Below are positions 1 through 7,905 of a stretch of DNA of 64,000 nucleotides, one piece after another (positions within the stretch are counted from its first letter, which is position 1; each line of letters opens with the position of its first letter). The notes under the pieces are model-generated. The model searched no databases. It was given only the letters and a program-made list of their open reading frames with translations, and was not told the origin of the DNA. The stretch comes from Thermoflavimicrobium daqui. Lineage in GTDB: Bacteria; Bacillota; Bacilli; Thermoactinomycetales; Thermoactinomycetaceae. The translations under genes were made by a program, and so were the position numbers. The stretch lies in contig NZ_KZ845667.1 of the NCBI RefSeq assembly GCF_003313465.1, forward strand, positions 186,001-250,000. The letters run 5' to 3'.

Positions 1-391
1 GAGCATGCCCTGCAGCTTCATGAATAATATCAGGAGCTGGAGTATATGCGATATGCTCTAAAGTACGAATATCTGTAGCGATTGGAAGTAATCCACGAGC
101 CTGAAAATCAAAAAAGGCAACACCTGGGATTAAACCATCAATCGGGACAGCTCCCCAGCCAAATGGTTGAAGACACTGGTCCATTTCCTCAATTCGAGGA
201 ATACGTTCAATAGAAATACCTGATTGGGTAAGTCCATCCCGATAAGCAATATGAGCTCTCTCTTTAAAGAAATGAAAGTTTTGTCTCATTACATAACGCC
301 ATACTGCCTGATTTATTGGGGTATATTGTTCATACCTCTGTTTAGAAATATAGCGTTTTAAATGTGCCGGAATTTGGACTTGATTAAGCAT
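1..391 (-). CDS. aromatic amino acid (phenylalanine 4-) hydroxylase, N-terminal part
   Basis: Partial gene running off the left edge; about 130 N-terminal residues are visible, starting at the ATG at 391 behind AAAGGAGTG. The translation begins MLNQVQIPAHLKRY and includes YEQYTPINQAVWRYVMRQ and, at the edge, IHEAAGHA, the start of the His-x3-His iron site of tetrahydrobiopterin-dependent hydroxylases. The family oxidises Phe to Tyr (or Tyr/Trp) with O2 and a pterin cofactor in the cytosol. The start is typical of the long Bacillus-type enzymes. A T-box lies in its leader, so expression probably responds to uncharged tRNA. The exact amino acid substrate cannot be fixed from this fragment. Confidence 0.85.
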   Translation of the reverse strand, partial: MLNQVQIPAHLKRYISKQRYEQYTPINQAVWRYVMRQNFHFFKERAHIAYRDGLTQSGISIERIPRIEEMDQCLQPFGWGAVPIDGLIPGVAFFDFQARGLLPIATDIRTLEHIAYTPAPDIIHEAAGHA

Positions 392-414
392 GGTTCTTGT
401 TACACTCCTTTACA

Positions 415-700
415 AAAATAAAAGAGCCTCCTTCCCTTATATAGGGACGAAAGCTCCGCGGTACCACCCTACTTGACAAATTGCATATCTTACAAAATTT
501 GTCCACTTTATTGATCTCATCCTTTTAAGCCAGTTGTAATTCATTGTACGATGTACCCAGATTTGCACCAACCATCTGGTCTTTGTTTGCTGTACAGTTC
601 GCCAACTACTTCTTCTAGCGGATGAAGTCATATGCTTTTTTTACGAAAAAACTTTATCGCATTTTTGCTTATATGCTTTTAAGTGATAAAGCAATTGTAA
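415..700 (-). promoter_or_regulatory. T-box riboswitch leader of the aromatic amino acid hydroxylase
   Basis: Minus-strand leader with the canonical T-box core AGGGTGGTACCGCG at 457-470. It is followed by a terminator hairpin at 424-456 (13 of 14 pairs including G-U) and a U run. Upstream, CCAGATGGTTGGTGCAAATC (near 562-583) resembles the Stem I distal bulge and loop. T-boxes sense tRNA charging. The specifier codon is not certain: a UAC (Tyr) triplet at 536-538 lies on the 3' side of a possible Stem I internal loop and would make sense for a Tyr-forming enzyme, but other registers are possible. Confidence 0.85.
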
Positions 701-766
701 TGAAAGCTTCTCTAGCTGTCAACCAAAAAATATTCCTAAATTAATATAAAAATTTTTCAAGTTTCA

Positions 767-1471
767 TTACGGTAAATCAATTAACATAAAAAATGCCCCA
801 CTATCTGTTTGTATTTCTAAATTGGATAATTCTGTGATTCTAGCTGAATCTCGTTGTTTTAACTTATGAGCTTGGTTAAGAGTGAGATCCCCTTCGATTA
901 CAAAAAGAAAGATTCTTCGATTCACTTCTTGTATAAACGAGATCTTTTGATTCTCTTCAAGTTTAGAGAGATAGATCGTCATATCCTGATGGATAAAGGC
1001 TATTTCCTCTGATTGATGAACATTTGAAACCACTGGCAATAAATGATTTCTTAGTGCTTTTGGATTATATGCTTTTTGTTCATAGGAAGGAGTTAATCCT
1101 CTTACGCTTGGCATAAACCAAAGTTGCAAAAGATTTACTTCCTCTGTAGAAGAAGGATTTATTTCGGAATGCAATATTCCCGTTCCAGCTGTCATTCGTT
1201 GAACTTCTCCAGGATAGATAATTTCGGAGTTTCCAGCACTATCCTCGTGTTTCAACTGCCCTTTTAGAACGATTGATACGATCTCCATTTCTTGATGTGG
1301 ATGCATGCCAAACCCTGTTTGAGGTTTAATAAAATCGTCATTAAGCACACGCATAGGTCCGAAACTTAAATTGTTGGGATCATAGTATTCGGCAAATGAA
1401 AAACTAAAATTACTTTTTAACCATCCATGGTCTGTTGTATAGCGGGATTCCGCTGGATATATTTTAATCAT
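767..1471 (-). CDS. pirin family protein (bicupin)
   Basis: A 234-residue pirin/YhhW-type cupin. Metal-site motifs are visible: MHPHQEMEIVSIVLKG (HxH plus Glu) near residues 56-70 and GILHSEIN near 98-105. Pirins are cytosolic metal-binding bicupins; some members have quercetin 2,3-dioxygenase activity and others modulate transcription, so the substrate is unknown. The ATG at 1471 follows AGGAGAG. The gene is divergent from an HxlR regulator at 1722, a common pairing for redox- or electrophile-induced genes, and has a good sigma-A promoter with a repeated octamer. Confidence 0.88.
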   Translation of the reverse strand: MIKIYPAESRYTTDHGWLKSNFSFSFAEYYDPNNLSFGPMRVLNDDFIKPQTGFGMHPHQEMEIVSIVLKGQLKHEDSAGNSEIIYPGEVQRMTAGTGILHSEINPSSTEEVNLLQLWFMPSVRGLTPSYEQKAYNPKALRNHLLPVVSNVHQSEEIAFIHQDMTIYLSKLEENQKISFIQEVNRRIFLFVIEGDLTLNQAHKLKQRDSARITELSNLEIQTDSGAFFMLIDLP

Positions 1472-1541
1472 GTTATCTCTCCTAATTATAATAAACTCCT
1501 CTTTTTACTTTTATATATTTATCTACTTATTTTATTAAAGT

Positions 1542-1576
1542 ATAATAACTAAGCAGCTTACTTTTGTCAAGCAGCT
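1542..1576 (-). promoter_or_regulatory. sigma-A promoter of the pirin gene with direct repeat
   Basis: TTGACA (1565-1570) and TATTAT (1542-1547) are separated by exactly 17 bp on the minus strand. The octamer AGCTGCTT occurs twice, just upstream of the -35 box and inside the spacer, 18 bp apart. That is a plausible binding site for the divergently encoded HxlR protein (inference). Confidence 0.6.
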
Positions 1577-1721
1577 ATGATAAAATAATTTATAGGAGTT
1601 AAGAATAGTAGATGAAATGAAGATAAAAGGAGGAAAACTGCTATAGATTAAGCATTTCAGAGTACAAGAACGCTCAATATCACGCTTTTGTTTATGTATC
1701 TAATAGCAGTTTATGATGTAA

Positions 1722-2036
1722 ATGAGTGATCTACATTTGTGCCCTAAATTTGAAGCTGCCTTTTCTTTACTTGGTAAACGTTGGACTGGGTTAATTATTC
1801 GCGTCTTAATGGATGGAACTAAAAGATTTAAAGAAATCAAAGATCTAATTCCTGAAATGAGTGATCGGATGTTGACAGAACGTCTGAAAGAATTAGAAAA
1901 TGTCGGAATCCTTACTCGTCATGTTTATCCTGAAATTCCCGTTCGAATTGAATATGAGCTAACTGAAAAAGGACGAGCCTTAGAGGCATCGATGAACGAA
2001 ATTCAAAATTGGGCCGAAAAATGGATGGATTCATAG
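1722..2036 (+). CDS. HxlR family winged-helix transcriptional regulator
   Basis: A 104-residue HxlR/DUF24 protein. CPKFEAAFSLLGKRWTGLIIRVL near the N-terminus carries the conserved Cys (residue 7) that senses thiol-reactive compounds in relatives such as HypR, YodB and CatR. MSDRMLTERLKELENVGILTR is the recognition-helix and wing region. It is a cytosolic dimer that probably controls the divergent pirin gene. The ribosome binding site before ATG 1722 is poor. A strong terminator follows at 2069. Confidence 0.9.
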   Translation: MSDLHLCPKFEAAFSLLGKRWTGLIIRVLMDGTKRFKEIKDLIPEMSDRMLTERLKELENVGILTRHVYPEIPVRIEYELTEKGRALEASMNEIQNWAEKWMDS

Positions 2037-2068
2037 AAAAGGTTTCGAAAAATAAGGTTCTAGAATAA

Positions 2069-2116
2069 CCAAAAACCCGATTTTCAACCATATTAGATTG
2101 ATTATCGGGTTTTTGG
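2069..2116 (+). terminator. Rho-independent terminator after hxlR
   Basis: A perfect 13-bp inverted repeat (CCAAAAACCCGAT and complement) around a 22-nt loop. The arm ends in a T run on the plus strand and is also usable on the minus strand. Confidence 0.75.
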
Positions 2117-2123
2117 TTGAGTG

Positions 2124-2151
2124 AACCAGCGTTGTATCAAAAACGCTGGTT
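2124..2151. repeat. second stem-loop between convergent genes
   Basis: AACCAGCGTT repeated inverted around an 8-nt loop, with no clear U tract. It lies between the hxlR terminator and the end of the OYE gene. It may contribute to termination on the minus strand. Confidence 0.45.
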
Positions 2152-2181
2152 CTTAAAATAAAATCTGTTTAATGACTATTT

Positions 2182-3213
2182 CTATTTTTTAGGAAACCCT
2201 GTCTCATATTGCTTAGGTATTGTTATTTCTTTATTGAGTTTAGCTGCGGCTTCCAATGTCCAATATGGATTTCTAAGCATTCCTCTTCCTACAGCCACAA
2301 GATCTGCATCTTCGTTCCCTATTATAGCGTTTGCCAGTGCTGGTTCATCTAACCTTCCAACCGCAATAACCGGAATATTAAGGGCTTTCTTAATTTCTCT
2401 AGCTAATGGCACTTGATAGGCAACATGTGTACCCGGTTTTCCTGCAGCAGCGATAGGGCCCTCCCCACCAGCACTAACATGAAAAGCATTTACACCCGCT
2501 TTTTGATATTCCCTAGAAAACTCTATACTTTCTTCAATTCCATATCCACCTTCTACATATTCTTTAGCCGATATACGCATAATTAACGGCATATCTGAAG
2601 GCATTTCACTTTTTGCAGCCTGAATGACTTCTTTACCAAACTTAGTTAACTCTTTCCCATACTCATCCGTTCTTTTATTCGTTAGTGGTGAGTGGAATTG
2701 ATGAATTAAGTATCCATGTGCCCCATGAATTTCAATAGCATCCATTCCGGCTTTTACAGCGCGCCGTACAGCAAAGCGGAATTTTTCCACCATTTCTTGC
2801 ACTTCTTCTGTAGATAATGCTCTTGGTGTTTTTGATTTATTGTCAAAAGGGATAGCTGATGGCGCTACAGGAACAGCAGCATCTTCAGCTTTACGCCCTG
2901 CGTGAGCTATTTGAATACCAACTTTAGCTCCATATTGATGACAAGCGTCTACAATACGTGTTAATGCAGGAATTTGGTCATCAGACCATAATCCTAAATC
3001 ATAATCGGTAATGCGACCATCAGGCTCCACGTCCGTCATTTCAATAATAATGAAACCCGCCCCTCCAATTGCTCTACTTACATAGTGCAAATAATGCCAA
3101 TCTGTTGCTATTCCATCTTTGTTGGTAACAGAGTATTGGCACATAGGGGGCATAACAACACGGTTTTTTAATTTCAATCCTTTTAATTGGTATGAGCTAA
3201 ATAGATGATCCAT
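2182..3213 (-). CDS. YqjM/NamA-type NADPH dehydrogenase (old yellow enzyme)
   Basis: About 343 residues from the ATG at 3213, which has AAGGAGA at the right distance. A longer frame to 3282 lacks a good ribosome binding site and its extra 23 residues do not fit the family. The (beta/alpha)8 flavoenzyme shows KNRVVMPPMCQYS at the FMN site, IQIAHAGRKA, IHGAHGYLIHQFHSPLTNKRTDEYG with the His pair that binds the substrate carbonyl, and VAVGRGMLRNPYW at the C-terminus. The family reduces activated C=C bonds and nitro compounds with NADPH. A MarR gene lies upstream on the same strand, with a repeat-rich gap holding a perfect palindrome at 3470. Confidence 0.92.
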   Translation of the reverse strand: MDHLFSSYQLKGLKLKNRVVMPPMCQYSVTNKDGIATDWHYLHYVSRAIGGAGFIIIEMTDVEPDGRITDYDLGLWSDDQIPALTRIVDACHQYGAKVGIQIAHAGRKAEDAAVPVAPSAIPFDNKSKTPRALSTEEVQEMVEKFRFAVRRAVKAGMDAIEIHGAHGYLIHQFHSPLTNKRTDEYGKELTKFGKEVIQAAKSEMPSDMPLIMRISAKEYVEGGYGIEESIEFSREYQKAGVNAFHVSAGGEGPIAAAGKPGTHVAYQVPLAREIKKALNIPVIAVGRLDEPALANAIIGNEDADLVAVGRGMLRNPYWTLEAAAKLNKEITIPKQYETGFPKK

Positions 3214-3342
3214 TATAATCTCCTTCTTCTTAGTATTTGTATCAACTTCATGACGGCGAAAATAGATTTCCCATTTTTCCACATAACAATTCGATACTTT
3301 CTTGATAAGATAAGTTATAAAATCAATCTTAATTAAAGTCGA

Positions 3343-3466
3343 GGTTTCCCTCCTAATCAGTCGCTCATCGTTTCCCCACTCACACCTGTAGCCTTACACA
3401 AAAACGATTCGCGGCTTCATCTAGGAATAATCTAGGTCTTGACTCGAGCTATGTAACATACTGAAA
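3343..3466. repeat. dispersed degenerate repeat, copy A
   Basis: About 120 bp related to 35472-35612: both have CTCCTAATYAGYCGCTCATC, then a TTCCCCA...CACTC stretch, then a CTAG(G/A)AATRATCTAG tail. Fragments of the same pattern occur near 27570-27612 and possibly at 54280-54330 and 57540-57570. No reading frame. It is probably the end of an old transposable element or a MITE-like unit. Confidence 0.5.
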
Positions 3467-3469
3467 GTC

Positions 3470-3503
3470 TAAAATTAAATGCATGCACATGCATTTAATT
3501 TTA
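3470..3503. promoter_or_regulatory. perfect 34-bp AT-rich palindrome upstream of the OYE gene
   Basis: Two perfect 16-bp arms (TAAAATTAAATGCATG and its complement) are separated by CA. It lies 257 bp before the OYE start and 148 bp after the MarR gene. No U tract follows on either strand, so it looks more like a binding site or cruciform than a terminator. It could be the operator of the adjacent MarR protein (inference). Confidence 0.5.
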
Positions 3504-3650
3504 CATAAAATAAATCGTGCCGTCAAATACTAATTTTCTAACTTATTCATAACAGGTTTTGACGGAATCGACTGACCTTTTCGGCTTTATTATAAAAAGA
3601 TCCCTTCAAAAGAAGGAATAAATGTGAAAATATAGCTTTTAATAGGAGCA

Positions 3651-4082
3651 TTATCTATTTAGCTGAACCATTAAGTTTTGCAACTCATCTTGGAGATCTA
3701 CTTTCGAAAATGCTTGTAAAAGTGTTTCATTAAAAGTAATTAAAGCTTTTTCAACTTTTTCTTCACCGATTTGGGTCAAAGAAGTATAGATATTTCTACG
3801 ATCATCCTCGCAAATCGTTCTTTGTAATGCACCACAACCTTTGGCTTCAAATCTACTTACAAGCCTTGACATCGCACTTTGACTCAAACCAACCATGTTC
3901 TGTAATTGTTGTAATTTTAATTTTTTAAGAGGGGCTTCGGATAAGAATAATAACACGTAGAATTCTTTTAAAGTTAATTGATGTTCTCTTTGTAGAGTGG
4001 CTTCCAATTCATTGGTAATGATTGTGTGGAAATGAGTTAGAGTTAGCCAACTCTTTATAGGATTTTTTTGATTTGTTTTCAT
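3651..4082 (-). CDS. MarR family transcriptional regulator
   Basis: A 143-residue winged-helix protein. LKLQQLQNMVGLSQSAMSRLVSRFEAKG is the recognition helix and CEDDRRNIYTSLTQIG is the wing with the conserved DxR. Two Cys (GCG and TICEDD) near the wing could be redox-sensitive. ATG 4082 follows AGGTGAAG. It is transcribed toward the OYE gene and may control it. Confidence 0.88.
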   Translation of the reverse strand: MKTNQKNPIKSWLTLTHFHTIITNELEATLQREHQLTLKEFYVLLFLSEAPLKKLKLQQLQNMVGLSQSAMSRLVSRFEAKGCGALQRTICEDDRRNIYTSLTQIGEEKVEKALITFNETLLQAFSKVDLQDELQNLMVQLNR

Positions 4083-4224
4083 ATGCTCTTCACCTATTCT
4101 AGGATTATATAGCTTTTTTAATTCAGATATTATCTTTTATACTTAGGTGTCATTTCATTAACTGTTTGAAATTAATAGTAACAAGGCAGTGTTTCAATAG
4201 TCAAACTGTACCTTTTTTAGTTCT

Positions 4225-4312
4225 ATTGACCACTCCACACTACAGCCCGTGGGATTCTTGAATAGTTAACATTTGCAGTCCGTTTCCGTTTTGAGCAATC
4301 AAGCTCAGGTTA
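4225..4312. mobile_element. IS200/IS605-type right-end scar 1
   Basis: A decayed copy of the sequence at 17251-17345. Both share GTGGGATTCTTG-like sequence followed by an identical 20-mer, GCAGTCCGTTTCCGTTTTGA. GGCTGAAGCC-type hairpins followed by GTGGGATTCTTGG are typical of the ends of TnpB-carrying IS605/IS1341-type elements. Here the hairpin is damaged and no tnpB remains nearby. Confidence 0.55.
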
Positions 4313-4494
4313 AGTTAAAATTTGCTTAACGTTAAATGCGTCGACAGATTTATAAGCTGCTTTTCGTTACTAGCTTTGGCAATCGGAAATTGATATGCTC
4401 TTCCAATAATATTGTTTTACTATTCAAAAACAAATAAAGTTATTGTCATTTTAATCTCCTCCAATTATAAGTAATAGTGAAAACTAATCTATCA

Positions 4495-5862
4495 CTAGAT
4501 GTCTTTTCTCTTTGATCTACCAAACTTGAAATAGTAAAACAACAGAATACCTATATGCAAAGCAGCAAGAACCAAATATATATTGCTATAAATAGTACCT
4601 TTAGGAAAAACATTCACTGGATTCCAATGAAAATTAGAGCCAAGATCAACCACCTTACCATAAACTCCTGAAGCCATCCCCCCTGCTATGAAATTCACCA
4701 TGGATAATAGCCCCATTCCCACTCCTTGTTGATCCTTGTGCAATGTTATAGAGACTGAATTTGACAAAGCAATCATTATAAAGGTTTGACCCACATTACC
4801 TAAGATTATAAAGATGGCAATGAATATTGGAGATATTCCAGTAAAGGTTGATAGTAAAATAAAACATGTCAATAGCAGGACAGATGCAACATAAAATAGA
4901 TACGTATTTCCTCTCAAGTCTGCCAGTTTCCCACCTACTCTTCCTAGAACTGCTGAAGCTACTGCAGCAGGAACCATTGCAAAACCGATTAAACTAGGCT
5001 GCAACTGTTGTACATGAGCCAAAAGCAATGGACTTAAAAACTGAAGAGAAAAACCAATTCCACTTATGAGAAAAGCAATCAATATTCTCAAAGTGTAGTT
5101 CTTATTTATAAAGATTCTAGGTTGAACAAATGGTTCGGAAACAGAACGAATTCGTACGATAAACAGCACTAAAGCAAGTAATCCGAAAATAGGAAACAAC
5201 CATGATCCATTCGTAACACCTAGAAGCAAAAAGGCTATTACCATAGCTAGTAAACAACCGCCAACCCAGTCAAATTTTCCAGACTGCTCTTCATCTTCAT
5301 TCTTTAAATATTGACGGTAAAAAGGTACCGTAAGTAAGCTAAAGAGAGGAATACAGAATAACCAACGCCAATGCGCAACACTTACAATTAATGCAGAAAT
5401 AATCGGACCAAGGGCACTGCCAATAGCCAAACCGACAAACACCGTACTCATAGCTGAACCTCTCTGGTCAGGGGGAAAATAACGTAATGGGATAAGCATA
5501 GCTGTTGCTGGAATAGCAGCAGCTCCTGCAGACTGTAAGCATCTTGCAACAAGTACCACCCAGAATGCCTGAGATGCTAAACCGATTAGTGAACCAAAAG
5601 CAAAAAATAACAATCCAATAGTTAACAAATTTTTGAGCCTAAAACGATCTGCAAGTTTCCCATAAATAACCGTCCCTATCCCATAAATCAAAGCATAAGA
5701 TGAAGTGACCCAGCTTACTTGAGCAGTGGTAAGCTTAAACTCTTTACTGATCTCTGGCAGTACAAAGTTAAACATCAATACACTCATCGCCGAAATGACA
5801 AGTGTGAACATTAAAACGCGTATCAATTTCTTGCCTACGTGTTTCCGATTATAATTTTCCAT
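4495..5862 (-). CDS. MFS drug exporter (Tet(L)/DHA2-like)
   Basis: 455 residues, highly hydrophobic, with about 14 predicted membrane segments. Motif A variant GKLADRFRLKNLLTIG lies after TM2, ARCLQSAGAAAIPATAMLIPLRYFPPDQRGSAMS in TM4-5 includes antiporter motif C-like Gly/Pro residues, and GGKLADLRGNTYLFYVA repeats motif A in the second half. Length and layout match Tet(L)/Tet(K)-type proton antiporters, but the substrate is unknown. ATG 5862 follows AAAGGAGTG. The TetR gene at 6048-6635 lies just upstream on the same strand, and a perfect palindrome touches the ribosome binding site. Confidence 0.88.
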   Translation of the reverse strand: MENYNRKHVGKKLIRVLMFTLVISAMSVLMFNFVLPEISKEFKLTTAQVSWVTSSYALIYGIGTVIYGKLADRFRLKNLLTIGLLFFAFGSLIGLASQAFWVVLVARCLQSAGAAAIPATAMLIPLRYFPPDQRGSAMSTVFVGLAIGSALGPIISALIVSVAHWRWLFCIPLFSLLTVPFYRQYLKNEDEEQSGKFDWVGGCLLAMVIAFLLLGVTNGSWLFPIFGLLALVLFIVRIRSVSEPFVQPRIFINKNYTLRILIAFLISGIGFSLQFLSPLLLAHVQQLQPSLIGFAMVPAAVASAVLGRVGGKLADLRGNTYLFYVASVLLLTCFILLSTFTGISPIFIAIFIILGNVGQTFIMIALSNSVSITLHKDQQGVGMGLLSMVNFIAGGMASGVYGKVVDLGSNFHWNPVNVFPKGTIYSNIYLVLAALHIGILLFYYFKFGRSKRKDI

Positions 5863-5877
5863 TAAATTTCACTCCTT

Positions 5878-5894
5878 TGTACCATGTTGGTACA
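5878..5894. promoter_or_regulatory. perfect palindrome upstream of the MFS exporter
   Basis: TGTACCA-TGT-TGGTACA, 7-bp arms, ending immediately before the AAAGGAGTG ribosome binding site. This size and position fit a repressor operator, probably of TetR type (inference). Confidence 0.55.
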
Positions 5895-6013
5895 GCGCAT
5901 TTTTTAGAAGGTTGATATGGGTGTCACCTCTGACTGACAAATACTTCATTTAAAAAGCTAGGGGAGTTTAAAGACCTAGCTCAAATCTAGCTTAATGTAA
6001 TTCATCAAGGGGT

Positions 6014-6025
6014 GTTAGTACTGAC
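6014..6025. promoter_or_regulatory. TetR-like half-palindrome between tetR and the exporter
   Basis: GTTAGTACTGAC closely matches GTCAGCACTGAC upstream of the tetR gene (6659). It lies inside a G4/C4 hairpin between tetR and the exporter, so the regulator may act at both places. Confidence 0.4.
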
Positions 6026-6047
6026 TGACTCATCCCCTTATAAAATA

Positions 6048-6635
6048 CTAGGGAGTTAATGCCCTAGTGAATGTTTGCACTGTCTCTATTATAAATGTGT
6101 CTAGAGATACGTTTATAATATCATCGGAATCTAAGTTGTTCATAAAGGCACCGAAATTCAGCATCATAAACGATAACGCCTGAACCTTAAAGTCTGTTCG
6201 AATCAGTTTTCCCTTTTCGTACATAGTTACAAAATAATTAGTCAAAATATCCAGTAATTGTTGAGGGTGTTTTTGTGTTCTTTCTCTAAGGCCGGGTAAG
6301 TTACCTTCCTCCTTAATGCTGATCATAATCATTTTTCGATTACGATTCATAATTTCATGATATGTCCGACTGATTAGGAGCAAATCGGTCTGCAAATCCC
6401 ATACGAGCTTCTCGTTAAAAAGTTTTGTTATCTCTTCGGCATAATGAAAACGGTCAAATGCCTTTTCGAGAAGGTTTCGTTTGCTTCCGAATCGGCGAAA
6501 CAGCGTTTTTTCACTTAAGCCTGCTGCGGTAGCGATCTCCTGTGTGGATACACCATTATATCCTTTCGCTGCCATTAGATCAATGGTCGCTAACAGTAGC
6601 TTATCATCGTTGCTTAAATTATTACCGTTGCTCAT
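6048..6635 (-). CDS. TetR/AcrR family regulator (paralogue 1)
   Basis: 195 residues with an N-terminal helix-turn-helix: DKLLLATIDLMAAKGYNGVS, TQEIATAAGLSEKTLFRRFGSKRNLL. The rest is the ligand-binding domain. It is a clear paralogue of the protein at 18787-19380, with the same length, shared EIMNRNRKM, LVWDL and identical FTRALTP/FARALTP ends. It is upstream of and codirectional with the MFS exporter, which it probably represses. A GTCAGCACTGAC dyad lies upstream of its start. Confidence 0.9.
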   Translation of the reverse strand: MSNGNNLSNDDKLLLATIDLMAAKGYNGVSTQEIATAAGLSEKTLFRRFGSKRNLLEKAFDRFHYAEEITKLFNEKLVWDLQTDLLLISRTYHEIMNRNRKMIMISIKEEGNLPGLRERTQKHPQQLLDILTNYFVTMYEKGKLIRTDFKVQALSFMMLNFGAFMNNLDSDDIINVSLDTFIIETVQTFTRALTP

Positions 6636-6658
6636 ACTTTCATCCTTCCCAGCTGATT

Positions 6659-6670
6659 GTCAGCACTGAC
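6659..6670. promoter_or_regulatory. candidate operator of TetR paralogue 1
   Basis: GTCAG-CA-CTGAC is a perfect 5-bp dyad, flanked by TGTCA, 24 bp upstream of the tetR start. It recurs in degenerate form at 6014, consistent with autoregulation (inference). Confidence 0.5.
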
Positions 6671-6720
6671 TGTCATTTGATTACATCATATTTTTTTGTT
6701 TTAAATTTGTCAAGGAAAAT

Positions 6721-6792
6721 TTTAGTTGTGTGAATACCTGAACCCTGCTCTTTAACACCACCATAGGGTACACCTATAATAACGGCAGTGTG
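6721..6792 (-). pseudogene. possible aldehyde dehydrogenase C-terminal remnant
   Basis: The minus strand reads HTAVIIGVPYGGVKEQGSGI, which resembles the PFGGVKxSGxG segment near the C-terminus of aldehyde dehydrogenases. Nothing else of the gene is present. The rest of 6793-7111 shows no coding sequence that I can recognise. Confidence 0.3.
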
Positions 6793-7111
6793 TTTCTTTT
6801 ACTTATCAAAATCTTTCAGCAGTAAAAATCTGCCACAATTTTGATTCCTAACCTGTTATTATATGAAACTAATTTCTTTGTACCTTATGGACCATGCCCG
6901 CCTGATTAGAATATTTATGGAGGATTTTTCGAATACCTCGATCAGTATATTTCTTCTTCCAAGACGATTCAAAAAAGTAAATAGCCCCTTTCCTTTTGTT
7001 TGGTATTTTCATATTATTACGAATGAACACTACTGTTGAAATAAACAACTATTAATGAAACTCCAATTATATTATACTTAAATAGTAAAAGAAAAAAATG
7101 GAGGAACACCA

Positions 7112-7558
7112 ATGGCAAACAATCTAGAACAATCAAAAAACATTGGAGAAGAGGAATACTTACTTGTAGAACAGTATAAAGATATTACGGCGTCCCGCCA
7201 ACATTATAGCAGCCTTCGATTTGCGCTTTTACCAGTTTTTCTTGCCATACAAGGAGCGATTCTAAATTCTGCAATTAATATTAAAGCGGACCAAGCGATT
7301 CAAATCCCCATTTATTTATTTGCTCTTGCTGCCTGTTTAATTACATATGTCTTTTGGACGATTGAGGAACGTATTAATCTATATTATCAACAGCTGGAGA
7401 GCATTGGTGCTGAATTAGAGGACCTTTTAGGCTATCAGGTGAAAATGATAAAAAAATGGTCAAAAACCTCGTTTAGTAATAATACAAAACTATCTATTCG
7501 CATTATTCACTTTTCTTTCCCTGTAGTATGGTTGTATATCGTTATATTTCTTTCATAA
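7112..7558 (+). CDS. small membrane protein, three predicted TM helices
   Basis: 148 residues, not assigned to a family with certainty. A charged N-terminus (EEEYLLVEQYKDITASRQHY) leads into a TM helix near 34-56, a second near 64-82 ending in FWTIEERINLYYQQLESIGAELEDLL, and a C-terminal helix (SFPVVWLYIVIFLS). The two-helix-plus-cytoplasmic-helix plan resembles SLATT-type membrane modules found near defence NTPases. ATG 7112 follows TGGAGGAACACC. A terminator-like hairpin separates it from the STAND NTPase downstream. Confidence 0.75.
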   Translation: MANNLEQSKNIGEEEYLLVEQYKDITASRQHYSSLRFALLPVFLAIQGAILNSAINIKADQAIQIPIYLFALAACLITYVFWTIEERINLYYQQLESIGAELEDLLGYQVKMIKKWSKTSFSNNTKLSIRIIHFSFPVVWLYIVIFLS

Positions 7559-7779
7559 TTGAATTTCATGTTAACCCAATTGACATAGTCAGAGAATTCA
7601 AGTGTCAGATGCTTAAGACTGGTATCAGTCAGTGGACGAACAAATTCGGTTTTGAATTATTACATTGCTATAGCCATCTTAAAGCACAGATTCAAATAGA
7701 AAGTTGGGAAGAACAAGTCCATTCATTAATGGTGTTTTTAAAATATATACATATTAGATCCCGAACGTATATTCCCTTC

Positions 7780-7819
7780 ATCGGCTTCTTCTGGTATAAT
7801 GAAACCAGAAGAAGCCGAT
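7780..7819 (+). terminator. stem-loop between the membrane protein and the STAND NTPase
   Basis: A perfect 16-bp stem (ATCGGCTTCTTCTGGT and complement), 8-nt loop, followed by TTTAGTTT. It could terminate the upstream gene or attenuate transcription into the NTPase. Confidence 0.6.
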
Positions 7820-7905
7820 TTAGTTTATGAATGAATCATATTAAAGAAGGTGAGGATTTAAACTGAATAAGTTTGATGTATTTCTTAATAAACTGGAGGA
7901 TGAAA

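Noticed and set aside
437-631. 64-codon minus-strand ORF upstream of the hydroxylase
   Set aside because: It lies entirely within the T-box leader; the coding appearance comes from the structured RNA.
7528-7830. 100-codon plus-strand ORF after the membrane protein
   Set aside because: It overlaps the end of the membrane protein gene and runs through the terminator hairpin, with no ribosome binding site and no protein-like pattern.
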